This document shows positions 29,501 to 44,500 of a DNA stretch of 64,000 nt, in pieces (the first letter of the stretch is position 1; each line of letters opens with the position of its first letter). The notes below the pieces were generated by a model that saw nothing but the letters and a program-made list of their open reading frames with translations, was not told the DNA's origin and did no database searches. Source of the DNA: Echinococcus granulosus (Eukaryota; Platyhelminthes; Cestoda; Cyclophyllidea; Taeniidae). The translations under genes were made by a program, and so were the position numbers. Location of the stretch: contig NW_020170389.1 in the NCBI RefSeq assembly GCF_000524195.1, positions 605,719 through 669,718 of the forward strand. Direction: 5' to 3'.

Positions 29501-32500
29501 AGTAGTCAATGACGAATTCAAATATTCAATTATATTATTTTTCCCATTACCAGCCCATTTCAGTCATACAGGTTTAGGAATTATTTTTTTCTTTTACTGA
29601 GAGAAAAGCCAAGTTTAGCTCCCCTTACTTCAAACATCTGATATATCCTTCCATCTGTAAAATCGCAAAACTGCTCCAACCATTTATTCCAAATCTGTTA
29701 TTTATTTGACATGTGAAATATTCGGTATTGGTTAAATCCTATAGACTTCAAATTGGAAGAGATATGCACAACCCTAACGTTGCGGAAATCATGAATTCCA
29801 ATCCTCTGCCTTTTCCATATTCCCACCAACACACAGAACTTCCTTTTCAGCTAGCTAAGTTATTTTCAAGGGTATTTACTTTTTTCCATCTAATGAGTGG
29901 TGTGAGGCGGCACTTTTCTCGCCTACGATGTAAAATAAGTTGTGAGCGAGGCTGGAATGTTTCTTTGCAAGACCAAAAAAATCCGAAGCTTTATCCTTCA
30001 CCTATCGATGGGCTTAACTGCATTACTTGACATTTGCAGTTAAGTAGGCGAGGAGTGACTGTTTACACTGCTTTTTTCTAAATACCATCAAGTTTACTAA
30101 ATAGTCCCGCATTTAAATCATATGACCGGTGCTAGAATGTATACATGTACTTGCGGGCCTACTTTAAGACTTACTCTTGTATTATAGCTTTTCTACCTTG
30201 TCGCGAAGCACTATTACTGGATGCAAACACATAACAAAGAGGTTGAAAAGGATCACCTGCGCGTCTTCATGGAGATATACACAACTTTTCTTCATGAGAA
30301 ATCGGTAAATTTATGCATCTGAGCTGTAAAGATACTCACTTTGAAGGGGTTGTGTTAAATAAAGGCCATATTTTTTCGCTTATCCCGCGATGTGTCCCAT
30401 TTAGAACCCAAAATTCCATCACACATGAGCTTGAAAAGTGCATTTGGGCCAGGTGTAATTCATGTAGATGAGTCAATGCTAAGTGCGGAAGTAGATTATG
30501 CAAAGCACGACTGATTTGGTATGTGGTTACAAATTTAGCCACTATGCATCAAGGTGGACAGCCAATTTATTCGGCAGGTGGAAGATTCCATCTCGTCCGG
30601 AGAGACTACGACGGTTTTTGAGGGCTGTTGCACTGCCGTACTTCCACAAATTCAAGTCCAGGTGGACAAACTTAATAAGGATATTCGATATGGTAAGATT
30701 TTGTTTGGATTTCCCAATCCTAATCCAGTTTGAGCTTGATTGATAAATGTTCCTTTTTAAAATTCTTTCTGAATAAATAAACAGTCTAGTAAACTTGTAC
30801 ATTTAGGCTGTCATGTAGTTGCTTGGATAACATTATGCGTTATATTTGATTGGAATTTTATTTGCCACTGGACTACAATTTCTAATACGGTCCCCTTAGG
30901 TGTAGCATTTGGCCTTTGTAATTAACCGCCGCGTAAAGTTGCTTAAGAAAAGATAACGGTCTGTGTGAAAGTACGCAGCACTCTCAGTACATTGTCAGGG
31001 ATTCAGCCGTACGCGCTCTCATCTTTGCTGCGTGCATGCACTCAGACTGACGAATGCCAACACCGAATAGTTGGCATTTTCACTACTTCCACATGGTGAC
31101 CAAATCCAGCCAAGCGACTCACTACAATGTCACGAACTATTCTAAGTGTATAGTTATGGGGGAGATTTTATGCTGATCCTCGGACATTCCATGTTTCTAG
31201 CTATCGTGACAATAAATAGGCTTGGTCTGTGTCGGTTGAGAAATTAGGGAATTAAGGAGTCCATCATCAACAGTCCATGAGTTGGAATTTGTCATTCTTT
31301 ATTCCCGGTCAAGAAAATGCAGTCAAACGTAGATGGATAATCGGCGTTCGGAGTGTAACATTAAGTGCTGTTGACTCATTAATTGTGATGAGCTTTATAT
31401 CACATCAATTCTTTCTTCTATAACTCTATCGAGCTTAACTGATGACTAGAAATTCTCTCGACTTCTGATTGGTTCTGCAAAAAAAGTTTGTGTCAACAAG
31501 GCTGCCTCGGTGATTTGGATGTGGATGATGTTTAAATGCCAATTGCAAAGTGTGAAGTAAATTCCAAAACAGCCACAGTAACCGTCTGCCCATAGAATTA
31601 CTTCGCTGAAGAGATAAGCGGTCCATTAAAATTAAATGAAGTTAGAGGGGAAGCGAATACCTGATAAATTTTGGCCGTAAAAAGTAAGAATAAAAAACGG
31701 AAATCCTTTTCTGCAGCAAATGAGTTTATATTTCTCCGAGAACTTCATAATGATGAGTTATGTAGAACTTAGATAAAGGAATCAGTTTTTATTATGTGCA
31801 GTGCCTAATGTGTTTTTCATTTTCAGGTCTTGACACATGGAAACCGTCAGAGAGTTTCGATCTCACTGTCGCACACTCGTATGAAGAAGAATTGAGCATA
31901 TACGAGATGATAATGAGCCCACGAGTAAACGAGCTTCAGCGCATCACAACAAATCAGGCGCCATTACAAATCGGAAGCCACCTTTCAGCTACCTCGTCTC
32001 TCACCACTGCCACCTCTGCCGTTGTCGCCTGGGTGTCTTCCACAGCTATGGCCACTGGAACCCCCAGAGAGCAGATTGCGTCGGCGTTGTGTGCCTCTCT
32101 GGTCTCGGCCTATCGATATTTCGCTGCTTCTACCACCGCTACTGCCTCCTCCTCACCACTTCAATCCGACGCCTTTACCGAAGGCAGTGTCATCGGCTCA
32201 GCTCCCACTTGTCCCAACACCCCAATCCCACCTCAACATTCCTTCAGAAAGAGCCTCTTCGCCAAGTAAGCCCTCGTGGTCAAGACCTGTTTGATGTTTG
32301 TAAGCAAATGTCCGTGGTGGCGTAACCGGTTTAAGAATACCCCCGCCCCCTATGTATTTAAGCAAGATTTATGGTAATCTTAATATATATGGTAATATAT
32401 ATATATAATATATATATGGTAATATATATGGTAATCTTAATATATAAACACACAAATACACATCCTCTCTGGGTGTTTTCGGTCATATTTTTATCTCCCA

Positions 32501-35500
32501 CACTTCCTTCTATTCGTAAAATTGTATTGCAAGAATCTTTTGGTGATAGGTGTTATGTTTCGGAGGATTTCTTTATATCCAGCAGGAAGGAGTAAGCAAA
32601 AATATTTTGAATTATGACATGCCAGCTATCCTGGTGAAAAAAAAGTGGGCATTAGATAAATTTTTGCTTTAAAATGAGGCAAAATCTCAATTTTCAAAAG
32701 AAATAAGTGCAAACACTTGCCATTTCTCTTTCCACACCATAATCGCTGTTGTCGCTACTGCTGGTGTGCAATGTCAAGACCCATAGAGGTGGGTTGGATA
32801 TGTAGAAAAAACTGATGAAAGCATGTACATTTTTCATAGTCAATGCAATAGTGACATTCCCAAATTGGATCATTCACTTCACGCAAAGAATAAATCATGA
32901 GGTGGGTTTTTTTGCAAAAGATAATGATACTTATGCATGGGAGGATTATTTGCAACTGAAAGCAAAGATTACATTTCTACACCTTAGCACAAATCTGATT
33001 TTGTCCTTGTGATGGTAGTATCGGAGCCCAGGCAGGATTGATGAAACGATTCTTATGTTTCTACCCTTCTAATTTCATTGCTATCCGCACCTTAAGCTGG
33101 TTGTGCAGACCTGATCTCGCTCAAAATTTTATGCGTCGGTTACATATCAAACCTGTTATTAAGGTTCCCATTCAAGTCAATTCTCCACACAGAAGGCTTT
33201 AAGTGTGTTTGGCAACTAACATAATGAGAACCTGAGGTATTTATTATGCTATTCGAAATCCATTCGTAACTTTATATCAAGTACACTGAATATTTACTAA
33301 TCTACACAATATTTGGTCTCAAATGTTCTGAAGTATCTGGAAGCCGAAAAGTGGCTTTACCATAGGTATGCAAAAGGCTAGGCAGGGCCGTGAGCATAAG
33401 TGACCTGACTAGCGATTTATACCACCGGCGTGATGGATGGATTGCGGAATGGAAGCAAAAAACCTTCTACACCATCAGTGAGGTCTTAAGTGATTACTCT
33501 TTAGATGGTAACAAGGGTCATAAGAATAGATCCCAAAAACGATTTTCTTGGTAGGTTATAGTTTTGAATGTCAATACTTTTGATAAGAGACAAGCGTGAT
33601 ATACTCTACACACCGACCTGAAATGAAACATCTCTAGTTTGCTCACAACTGGTAGACTATTAGTGCTTGCATATTTTGGCTTTTATTGGAATGTTTGACA
33701 CTTTTAGAAATTCATTCGAATAATTTGTAGAGGGCCATTCATGTAGAAAGTAGTGGTGAAAGTCAAACAATATCCTTTCCATTTTTTTTAAAAATGTTTT
33801 AAGCTTCTTCCTAGACCCCATCCCATGGCTTAGATCCTGAGATTGCTGCATTTGGTAACCTGTTAACACCCTTTTAGTCCCTTTATTACGGTAACCCTTT
33901 GATCTAGCTATCCACGGAAAGTACCTTTCTTCACTGACAGTAGTTTATACAATATTTAGACGATCTATTTAGACGTATCTTCGCTGAAGTGCCGGAAGCG
34001 ACTAAATACCTCATGGGGCGAACGATATCGAAGACCAAGTTACCAGATCAGCCTGAAGGCAACTTAAGATGCTCATATCCACTAGTAAACTTATTTTGAT
34101 ACATTGACGGTATAGGTCGCGTTAGCAGAGTTCAATATCATCATCCTGAAGGTCGATCAGGAGCGAGCTTTCAGGGCTTGAGTAGCATCATTTAAATACA
34201 GACATAAATCTGCTACAAATATAACAGCTCTACGATTCGGTTCAAGAACGAGACTAAAATAAACACAATTTTCCTATATAAACCCATGCCTAATAAACCT
34301 TAAAAGTTGGTTTAGCGATCGTAAAACAAGCCATCTTTATTGCTAAGAGGGTATACCTCTTCCACAGATCAATCGAAAATTTGGCAGCGGTATCGACTCA
34401 AGTTGCCGGAGGCACGGGTTTGGGCTCCACAAACCTCTCGAGTAGCATGTCAAGTGGCCTCGCAACGATCGGAGCCATCAACTGGGGCAAACTTCCCTCT
34501 TTCAATGCCAAGCTCAAGTCCAAATCTTCCAATGTGATCTTTGGAAGCTGGAAGACTAAGGTACGGCGCATTTGCGAATCTTGTAATTTAAAGACAGATC
34601 TGATGGTCTTGATTAATTGTACGCAATTTCACCATGAGCAATCAGTTCCATTTGACGTAACGTCACGAAGATTTTGGGTAGTAGCATTAAATGTTAGTTT
34701 TTAATGGGTGTGCTTTTGCCGTTAGAAGATCCCATTTATTAGTTTTTCTTACATCACAAACTTTGTTTCTAAAGTTTAAACTTTTTGCTTTAATCTACAC
34801 GATGAAAAGTTTCAAAAAAATGTATACTCTGCTAGAAGTAAACCTAAATGAAGAGTGAAGCCTCTGAAATTACAACTCTTTTAGATTATTGAAGCCGCTT
34901 TCACACAGGTTAGTTTACAGCCTTTTGAGTTTGTGGCACTGGGTAAGGGTATGCCGCAGAAATTCTCAGCGGTCACACCATCGCACCCTTAATTCACAGT
35001 GACTTTATTATGAAATGACCCACCATTTTTTTGCTTTAGCACTCTCAAAAGGGACACTCACTCCAGGAGCACATTTTTGACCGACTTACAGAATGCGCTG
35101 TCTGCGGTGGTTTGATCTGGGGACTGGCACCTCAGGGACTCTCCTGTCAAGGTCATTCTCCCCATTCCTTAACCATCCGCATGATATAAGACATTAATAA
35201 AGTTATGATGTGTGGTTAGCTCTAATGTGCCAGTCCACCGAATTGTTCATGTGAGCGTAAATTTCTGTTAACAGATATTTCTTGTGTGTGTCATTCACTT
35301 CACATGTTCTCAAACGGATTGATAGTGCCCCGCCATTTCAAATTGCTTGACATAGAGAGCGTCATCTCGTTTATCACGAAGAGACATCTAAGAAGGTAGC
35401 AATTTTGAAGTTTCTTTTTACAGAGTCGCATAGTATGAAAGAAGAGTAGAAATTTACGGTGGAGTTTTTGAAAACCCAGTCAGGAAACCTTTATTTGATA

Positions 35501-38500
35501 AAAAATTCGAACATCTGGAACATTATTTAACACAAAAGCTTGGTCCTCTAGTGTTTTGGAATATACTTCGGTTATGGACACTTAACATAAGATTGAGGCT
35601 ATTTTGAATGTTAATTAGTGACGTATCTAACGTTGGGAATGGTGGACAATTTGATAATAGTAATTTGAATCTGCCAACTACTTGGGACATTGAAGGTATT
35701 TCCATAACAAGGCCTGAAAAATTATTGCTAACACCGTCTTCTTTAAGACAGCTTTGTAGGATTGAGAGGGATTTTTACCGATAAGACTGTCAAAAGGCAT
35801 TTAGACACCGAATCGAAATTTCAGAAATATGTTAGTTCAACGCAATTAGACGGGTAGGCTGACAAAGGAAAACAACTTCTCAGTATATGGCGTACATGTT
35901 TGGGCTAAGGAGCCGTTGCCACTGGGGTAAACAATTTAAAATGGCTACTCTCTTGTCTTCCACACGAAAAACCAACAAGGTGGGATGAATCTCCATGATA
36001 AATGGTCTTTTATTCACACGAAACACGAGATGATTTTAGTTATAACGTTGACAATTAATGACAGTCCCGTGTTTGATTACAGTAATTGGATTAATGATGA
36101 ATGGCGGCAAAAATCAGGATCAAGGTGTTGTTTTCTACCACCACTGCAATAGAATCACGCCCAAACCCCTTGATCTGCGGAGAGAGGGTGGGAGATTCCA
36201 TATTCGGGGTCATGGGCTCATTCGTTTGGAATGGCACTTTACACAGATTATTTATACAATCTCCGTTTAAGGCCAACCGTAATTAGGTGATAATTTGTTC
36301 CAGGAGTTGTCAGATGTATTTTGTTTTTATGACAAGACCTCGAACCATTCAGTCTAATCTGCAAGTCCTTATTAGAATAAAAAGTTGTTTTTTTTTATGT
36401 GACTCATGTTTTTACGTGGACTTGAATGAAGACTCAAGGATCTTGGTTATTCTAGAAATGTCAATAATGTTTCAGAATGTAAATTCTTCAATTCTTACAT
36501 TTACATTTACTCTGATTTCAAATGCCTTAATCGAATTCCATCCTTCAACTTTCAAACAATTGCTCACACTGAGAATCGCTCGGTTAATTTTATCCCAGTC
36601 AACTTTTCATGCAAGTTTAATGCACAGAATAGGGATTAACCTTATCATCTTCCTTAATTGACAAGCATGAGCACCGTCCATCATAACGCATCTGAATATC
36701 TTAAATTAAGTAACTCTTGGTATTTTTGCAAAAGTGAAAGATAAACCTCCCCCCTCCGTTATGCATTAAGAGGAACGTAGTGTAGTAATTATTCAAGGAT
36801 GGCCTAGCTACCATTGCAAAGTTTCCAATACAACGCCTGTGAATGTTTATGTTAGCCTCCAGGGGTGAAGCAGTGAGATCTTAATCAACGACTTAAAACC
36901 CGTTTTTTTCTTAACTGAGTCGTAAAAAATTGGATTGATGTGGCATTTATTGGTCGAAAGTAGGTCTGGTGAATACGATGGCTATTAGATATATGATGGG
37001 TGTAGTCTGATCATTATTGTTCATTTAGGAGGCGTGTATTTTTGAAAATTGTCAGAGTCCGTCTTTTTTATGCATAATTTACTTATGCATAATTTAGTCA
37101 ACACTTTTTAGATTTACTGAAAAAGAGGTCTAAACGATCATATTCTACTCCATGGTGGAAAGTGATCTTCCGTACCATCGGGCTTCTCGTTCTTTTTTCA
37201 GTTTGTGACGTCAGCGTGCATCATCGATGCAGAGCCGGATTGCGAGAGTCCTGTGCAAAGGACAACAGGTTTTATAGTGCGAGTCGAGGCTCCATCTCCA
37301 ATGTGGGAATGAGTGTCTCCCCTGGAATTTCACCCATTACTACCGCATCTTCCGTTTCCCGCTCGGGAGTACTTAACTCTGGGACCTACCTACCCGAATC
37401 TACTAACGCATCTGGTGAGCACCAATTTAAAAAAATGCGTTTCACATAGTTTACCCCCAAATCCAGCTTTACTTGCCTTCCTATCATGGGCGTGGCAATG
37501 AAAGCATTTTGGAAAGGAATATGTACGTTTGCACACAATAACTTGGCTGTGGTTCTTCTTCCTCATTAGGCTCTGACCTATATGTATTAAGTATGGGCAT
37601 ATTGAGGCGCACACCTTTTAACCGATCAGTTGGAAACCACCGTATTAACGGTAAGTGTAAAAGCTGTCCACATGCCCCACCATATCGTGACAAGGGATTA
37701 AACTGAGCTTAATGACGCATTTCTTTGGCATCCTGCTAACCTTTAATGTAGGATTATGAGGAGTGGACCAGTAAAAACATAAAGTGCTCTTTTTTGGTGC
37801 AATTTAAACACATTTCCTTTAAACTGCTTCATATGTGAGTTAAAATAGTTTCATAACAATAAAAAAATCATTTGCGACGTGGACTTTTGAAAGTGGGAAA
37901 CTAGGCTTCAATATTTGGATTGCAATTTTGAACCACGAAGTTTAGATTCACAGGACTGAGGCGGTTAATGAACATAATTTTGTGTCGTTTGTCGCTTAAA
38001 TGTTACATTCAGAGGCAGAATAGCCTGCATCAACCCAGCTTGCACCTTGGCACCACTCCAGCCATTCCCATATCAAATTGGAGAAGTCACACCAACATGG
38101 TGAGCCGGATGATGAGTTGTGTCACATTATTTTGCCTATTTGTACCTCCTCCTTCTCATTGGAACAGTTATCTTTTATGCAGTTTGCCCCAATCCAACTA
38201 CCTTCATTTCGGTTATGTAAAATTAATACCACTTTGCCGGTTAACTAACTCGTACAGTTTTCATTTTCCGTTAGTGGTGTAGGTAGTCATGTGTAAGCGA
38301 GTTTGCAAACCTAGAATGGATTTTCAGTTAATGGCGTATAAAGGATTGACACTAGCTACCCGCAAAACTAAAAGAAATTTCTGAAAGCTTGGCTTTTTCG
38401 AGCATACTGTCAGGCTTCTACATCGGCTGATCTGAAAGCGAGCTAAAACCGTTACAGCGGGTAAATTAGGTCTATTTTGGGCTGAAATGGGTTTCTTGGG

Positions 38501-41500
38501 CTGAAATTTTTATCCATCTTCTATGGATTAAAGGATCCCGTGTCTACAATAGTTGGAACGTGAGAAAGCGCAAGGCTCACCACCGACCAAGCTTGAGCGC
38601 AATGCTCACGGCAGAGTCCGTTGTAGTGACCTCGCACCATAAGGGACAACCCACTTTCGGTAGGCTGATTGACCCTAAGCGTATCTTGCACTCCCCTTAT
38701 CTCACTAATGGCCTCCCCATACATACAGACTGAATGATTGCTGCACATGATATCTCACCACTCATGCATTCACTAGTCCCAGCAATCGAATTTGCTTCCT
38801 AACTTATCAAGAATGTCCTTACCTCGACAATTGCTTAGATTTTTTGTGCGATTTTATCATAATATCCCTCGGCTTACCTTGTTTTTTTTTCAAGAGAAAA
38901 GTGTAGATTATATTGGTCGAATATTACCATAAAATTCGTGCGTCTTAGGTCATGGATAGGCGTCCCACACGATGAATTATTGGGACCAATTTCGTGGCTC
39001 GGTGACATCATTCTTTTTGAAGCTTCACAAATAATTTTGTTGGTTTACCCTGCAATGCTGCTCCTTAATTTTGCATATTTTAACCGAATTATAATCCTGA
39101 TTTTATTTTGTGTTAAGTGGGGCTTCAAACAGACACCCAGTATTACCAACTAGCAGAACTGATTACGCAAAAAAGGGCGCACAAAAAACTTGACTCGCAT
39201 ACCCAATAGTTTTATCGGCCAGTATTCTTAGTTCAACATTGGATTTCATGGAGAAATAGTGAGTTACCATCAAATTTATCTGAGAAACTCGGATTGTTTA
39301 GCAAAAAATAGTACGACTGGTGGATCTTATTTCCCCCACGTTATTATTTTTTGTCCGTTAACATGCAGTTGTGCACACACTCAATTGCTAATCTGGCTTG
39401 AGCACCGTACTGCAATCTCTCCAACCTTAATTGATTTATCAACATTTGCTTCCCAGCACCACCGTTTTTTTTTCTAGTGAGGAAGTTTACCAGTCCTCTG
39501 GAGGACACGGGAGGTAGCAGTGGAAGTCGTGGAAACAATAGCGGCTCCTCTGGTTTGGCAGCCTCCACGGAGGACATATTTTACTGCCGCAATAGCAGCT
39601 TCAATGAGTTGATTGACGAAAGCGCCTCTTGTTCATCCCCTCAAAATCCCTCCTTCTCACTCCCTGATGCAGTCGTCTCTCCCATTGTTGACGGAGAGGC
39701 CAAGGTGAAGCGAAGCAACTCCGGATTTGGTCACACACACCGTAGTAGCTCACAAGCTGGTCTTACTTCCCCTGAGCCCATTTCGCGTAAGCTCATACTA
39801 TCAATATAGCACTGCCTTAATAAACTACCGCTTTCATTCGTCAGCACTTTCCCATTCTATAATTTAGTTACATTTAATGTTAAACAAGTGTTGAAGCAGG
39901 TTTCGTGCTTTTTAAATGATTATAAGAGAAAGCCAGAGCTGTGGCATCCAACTACCAAATATGGGTCCTGTTTGATACTCTACGCTCACTAAATCAGGGC
40001 ATCATCATCTTAATCACGTTTCAAGACACATCGCTCGTCAAAGGAGGAATTTCCTGGACTGTAGTCTAGTGGATTTTATCAAGGCATTCCTTAAGAACTT
40101 TCGGCCTTTAGGGCTCAAAATCGCTTAGTAAGCATGTGCTCACAGCATAACTATATTTGCTCTATTGTTCATATAAAGTTAATTTTAGAATAAGCTAAAT
40201 ACCTTTTGGGACTTCGGCAAAAATAAATCACATTTGATATTTTCTCAGCATTTCTAAATTTTTATCTAAATGGAATCATCCTTGAATAAAATTTAATTAA
40301 GTGACAAATTCAAGTGTCTCGGTGACTTTAAAAATGGGTCATATGGCATAATGTGTGCGTACTTACACCAACACTGTTTTCAAACGAGAAAGCCAGCGTA
40401 AAGGGCATTACTGCGTTGTGGGTCAAGTCGTATATATGGTCATCAGTAATTCCTTATTTTCTCTCTTTTCCCCCCATTCTCCCACTCTTTTGTTGCTTTT
40501 TCTTCCGTTTCTGCCTTGGTTAATTTTACTTTCCGGATACTACACTCCTTGATAACTGCTAAATCAAAACAAACATAACCCTGTTAAACTTAAATTCCAT
40601 TTATTTTACGCCTAACATTCTCCCGGAGACAGGCCTTCTCGATCAACCAAAGACCTCATTTCACCTCATGCGTTCATCTAGCCAAGTCCTGCGGAAAAGC
40701 GGCTCATTACGGAGGAGGTTTTTTGCTAGCACGCTTAACCTTGGCGGTAAATGTCACTAATGGATGCATTGTATCGGTCTCTAACGCTCTCACAACCTCC
40801 GAACGTCGCACTGATTACATGTATTCATGTTGTAAATCAGTGAACGTATCAACTTCAAATATGTGCTTGAATGTAAAACAATCATTGATGGAGGTTGAAT
40901 AGACAAAGTGATGGTCTCGTGCAAAATCGGCCCCAGTACATCTAGTGCAGGGTGGCTCTCTCCTATTTGTTCTCTTCAAACATGTGTTTTGCAGTGGGGA
41001 ATGGGCATGGGAAGGCTTCAATCCTGGCATCTGGCACGAACACCTGGTGTTCTAGGGATGCTTATTCTCACATTCTGGCAAGATTTCTGCGCAGAAATAA
41101 TTTGTCTTACAAATTCATGTTTCCTTAACTATTTGGAACACCCTATTGAGTGAAGTATGTTTATTTAACCTAGGTTCCGTGTTATTTTTACAAATCCTAC
41201 ACGAGAAAAAGCATTCATTTTATCTAAACAGTAATCCGCTTTATTAATGTGTGGGCTTTTCTGGCATTTGTAATGAACTTAATGATGTAAATGTAAGGTA
41301 ACTTCTGGCAATTAAAAGTCAAGAAGGTTCTGCAAGCTCCCCCTCACCCCTGCGATTGTAATTTGAATTGAAAAAAAGATTTCTATCTTTATCATACTTT
41401 TACTTGGTGAAACATCCTACAAAATATCAAGTTGGTTGATTTGTTTATCGTAAATTTTGGACCATTTACGATGGAGCACTTGTTTATCAAGGAGAATCGT

Positions 41501-44500
41501 CTACACCTTTGCGTTTTATCCCATTTTTGAAATGATTCCCAAATAACCCGCCTTTTGTTCTTCGAATCACTAAGCAAATGATTAAAGAATTATTTTACTT
41601 CAATTTGAAGCGCAGAACTTTTAGTTATATTACCTTTTTGGCCAAAATTCAAATGAAATGATGTGCTTAGTGAATCAGATGACTTGCAAAATTGCATTTC
41701 AAATTAGTGGAATCTGACGCTTCGTCCATGCTCCTTAGCCGAAACGGGTTTTACTAGACAATGTATTGAATGTAAGTTTATTGCTTTTTTTAGAATACGG
41801 AATCTCGTAGATCCATCTTTAAAATCAAAATAAGGATACTTTTGGTAATACCAACCCCCAGTTCGTTATGCGCTTATTGGTAATGGTACATTTATTAACG
41901 GACTCGCGCTTTTTGAATCAATGGTAGTACCGTGGCCTGCGTGACCGTCTTCTGCCTTTTATACAGCGTGCTACCAGTTACTAGGATTTTTCTGTTAATG
42001 GAAATTATACCTACAGGTCATGCCTACTTTATGGAGTGATTTATCTGGGCATCGGTTTAAAATTGCACCTAGGTACGCCAACAAGGCGACTGAGGAACTT
42101 TAAGCACAAATAAATACCCAGGATAGATTTATTTCTAGTTTTAGCAAATGCGCTTTTTGTTTGGCTAACCTAACTTATAATCTTAACAAATTAGGGCTCT
42201 TGCAAAAGCTGTAAATTTGCTTCAAAATGCTGTATTATGCTATTTAATGTACTATGCTTTACCAAACAAATTTTTAATTTCGTCTCCCTCTCGTTGCACA
42301 GGCTACGTTCGAAATGTGAAACAGAAACTCGATAACCATTCCTATGGCGGAACGGGCGTGGCACTTTCAAAGCAGTAAGTTGCGTTTTCATTTCATGCTT
42401 TCCCTACCAAAGGATACTCTTGCATCATAGCAAAATTCAGCTGGAAAGAGCCACTTCGTGGATTTTGATTTGTATCAAAATACCATCTATTGCAGATACA
42501 GCGAAGAATTTATAAAAAACGGAGTTGGTGTTTCAGTGTGTTTATACATCAGTGCGTCTACCTAAATAAATCAATTCAGTTGGATGATTTGCAAACCTCA
42601 GTGAGTCGTAGAATTACCGAGTTTCCAATGCTTTCAACAACGCCCCATTTATCAGTAGTAAATTCGTTTTTAGGAGAATTTTGCTTACTCATTGCTTTAC
42701 GTTTTGACTAACAAAACCGGTAGATTTCTTCTTTTTTACATGCAAACAGGGAGATTGTTATTAGTGTATTTTCGCTTTATTAATGGGAATTTGGCGTCTC
42801 AACTACCCCTGAAGGCGTTATGTAGAAGTAACTGCACCCATTTACAGAAAGTCCGGAAGACTGTCTTCAAAGAAGGAAAAAGCAGGGCTCTTCGCTACTA
42901 TCGAAAATGAGGCATTATTCAGTTGCCAGAACGTAAACCTCATCTATGCTACTATATTATGTTGAAATCTTTCACGGTAAACTAGCTATTTCCCTTAAAA
43001 GTAGTCCACTTAATTTGATATTAGTATAGTGCTGTGAAAAAATTTTGTTCTGTTTCGTCTTCAGTCGTAGGAGGCAACAACGAATACTACCATTAGAGCA
43101 GTGCCATTAGCATTTTGGTATTTTCATTTTCGTTCGTGAAACCCACTTGGTGGGATATTAGTATTTTGAATGCTCGTTGGCAAATTTCTTCCAAATTGGT
43201 CAGAATATACACCAACACATATGTAGAAAGAAGGAAGGGCGATCGGTAGTTTCGCGTTGTTGGTTGTAAAAGTGAAGCGTGTCCAATGCATTGACCCCTC
43301 TGTGATAGCTTCTTGGCAAGTAAAAGCTCAGGCCTTTGTAGAGGAGACGAGACAGTAGAGAGGGTTGGCAAGTATTTCCTTTTAAAGTTTTCCCAGGTCT
43401 CTTATTCACGTCAAATCATTGACAGCGCAACTGGGCCAGAGGCCGACAGATGAGTGACGACCAAGTGTTCATATACATATCCTGTATGGAGTTTTCAGAT
43501 ATTGCGACCGTTATTTTGTCTTAATTATGATTATGTATCTTTCTTTTACTGTACAAGTAATTAGTTAAATGGTTTTATTTGATCATACTTGTGTATTTTT
43601 AATGTTATATCTTGAATCTTGCTTTCAGACCGTCCTACTCTTGGACATAATATTACTTCCACAAATGGTGTAAATTTTCCAAAGTAGTTTCATTATTTAT
43701 GTCAGAACGATATGTAGTTATTCACCCACCAGCAAATTTGTTGAGTCTGCTTTCGACGGTTTTTAACAATAAACATTTTGTCCGATAATACGAAATGCCA
43801 TTAACTATAAATTTTTTTAATGATCATTCATTTTAATTTTTCTACAGAGTTAATTACTGTTCATAGTGGATTACTGCTTATTTCCTTGCATCAATATTAT
43901 ACCATTATTCTTTGAAGCTATACTCGCTTGATCTAGCGGGATCAAGCCAATAAACTCACTTGATTAACTCAGCATTACTGTATGAGCGAATGCTGTATCG
44001 GCGGAATGCAGTGTATATTTACCCCATTGCATTAATATTTGAATGATCTGGAGGAGTGAAATGCCTTTCTATTTGATTTAAATTAGAAATAAAATCGACT
44101 CAATAAGTGTTGATATACATTTTAGCCGCAATTTTAAAAGTTGCCTTAAAAAATGCAATAATTTCACTGACAGCCATGGATTTATCCAAAACTATCATAA
44201 AATAAATACTTTTAGCATTTCGCATAAGCCAAACAGCGGTGTTAAAAATGATTGATTTTAAGGGGCTTAGATTGGAGTGGTCTTTATCGAGTTTTTAAGT
44301 AATATTTGCGTTTTCTGTTGGCACCTTCAATCTTCCCAAGGTGTACCTGTCAATGTGATCCATATGCTTTGAGCACTATAGCTAATTTTATTGACGAAAT
44401 TATACATTCTGGTAATTCTCCCAAATTCCCAACTGTTTAATTGAATCCCATTTTTGTTGATACGTATCAATGAAGTATCACTGCTAGTTTTTTTAATAAT

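Noticed and set aside
29713..30030. 105-codon open frame in intron 8
   Set aside because: No recognisable domain; exons 8 and 9 join in phase 0 directly and complete the RGSL fold.
30498..30743. 81-codon + frame overlapping RhoGEF exon 10
   Set aside because: A shadow: the shorter frame from 30539 matches the conserved PL.IKV part of the RGSL domain and has fitting splice phases.
32371..32595. Open frame rich in Ile/Tyr/Met after exon 11
   Set aside because: Translation of the TA-rich repeat block, not a gene.
36287..36661. 124-codon open frame in intron 13
   Set aside because: Ile/Leu/Phe/Ser-rich translation of AT-rich DNA, no homology recognised, no splice sites or promoter; the C1 halves join correctly without it.
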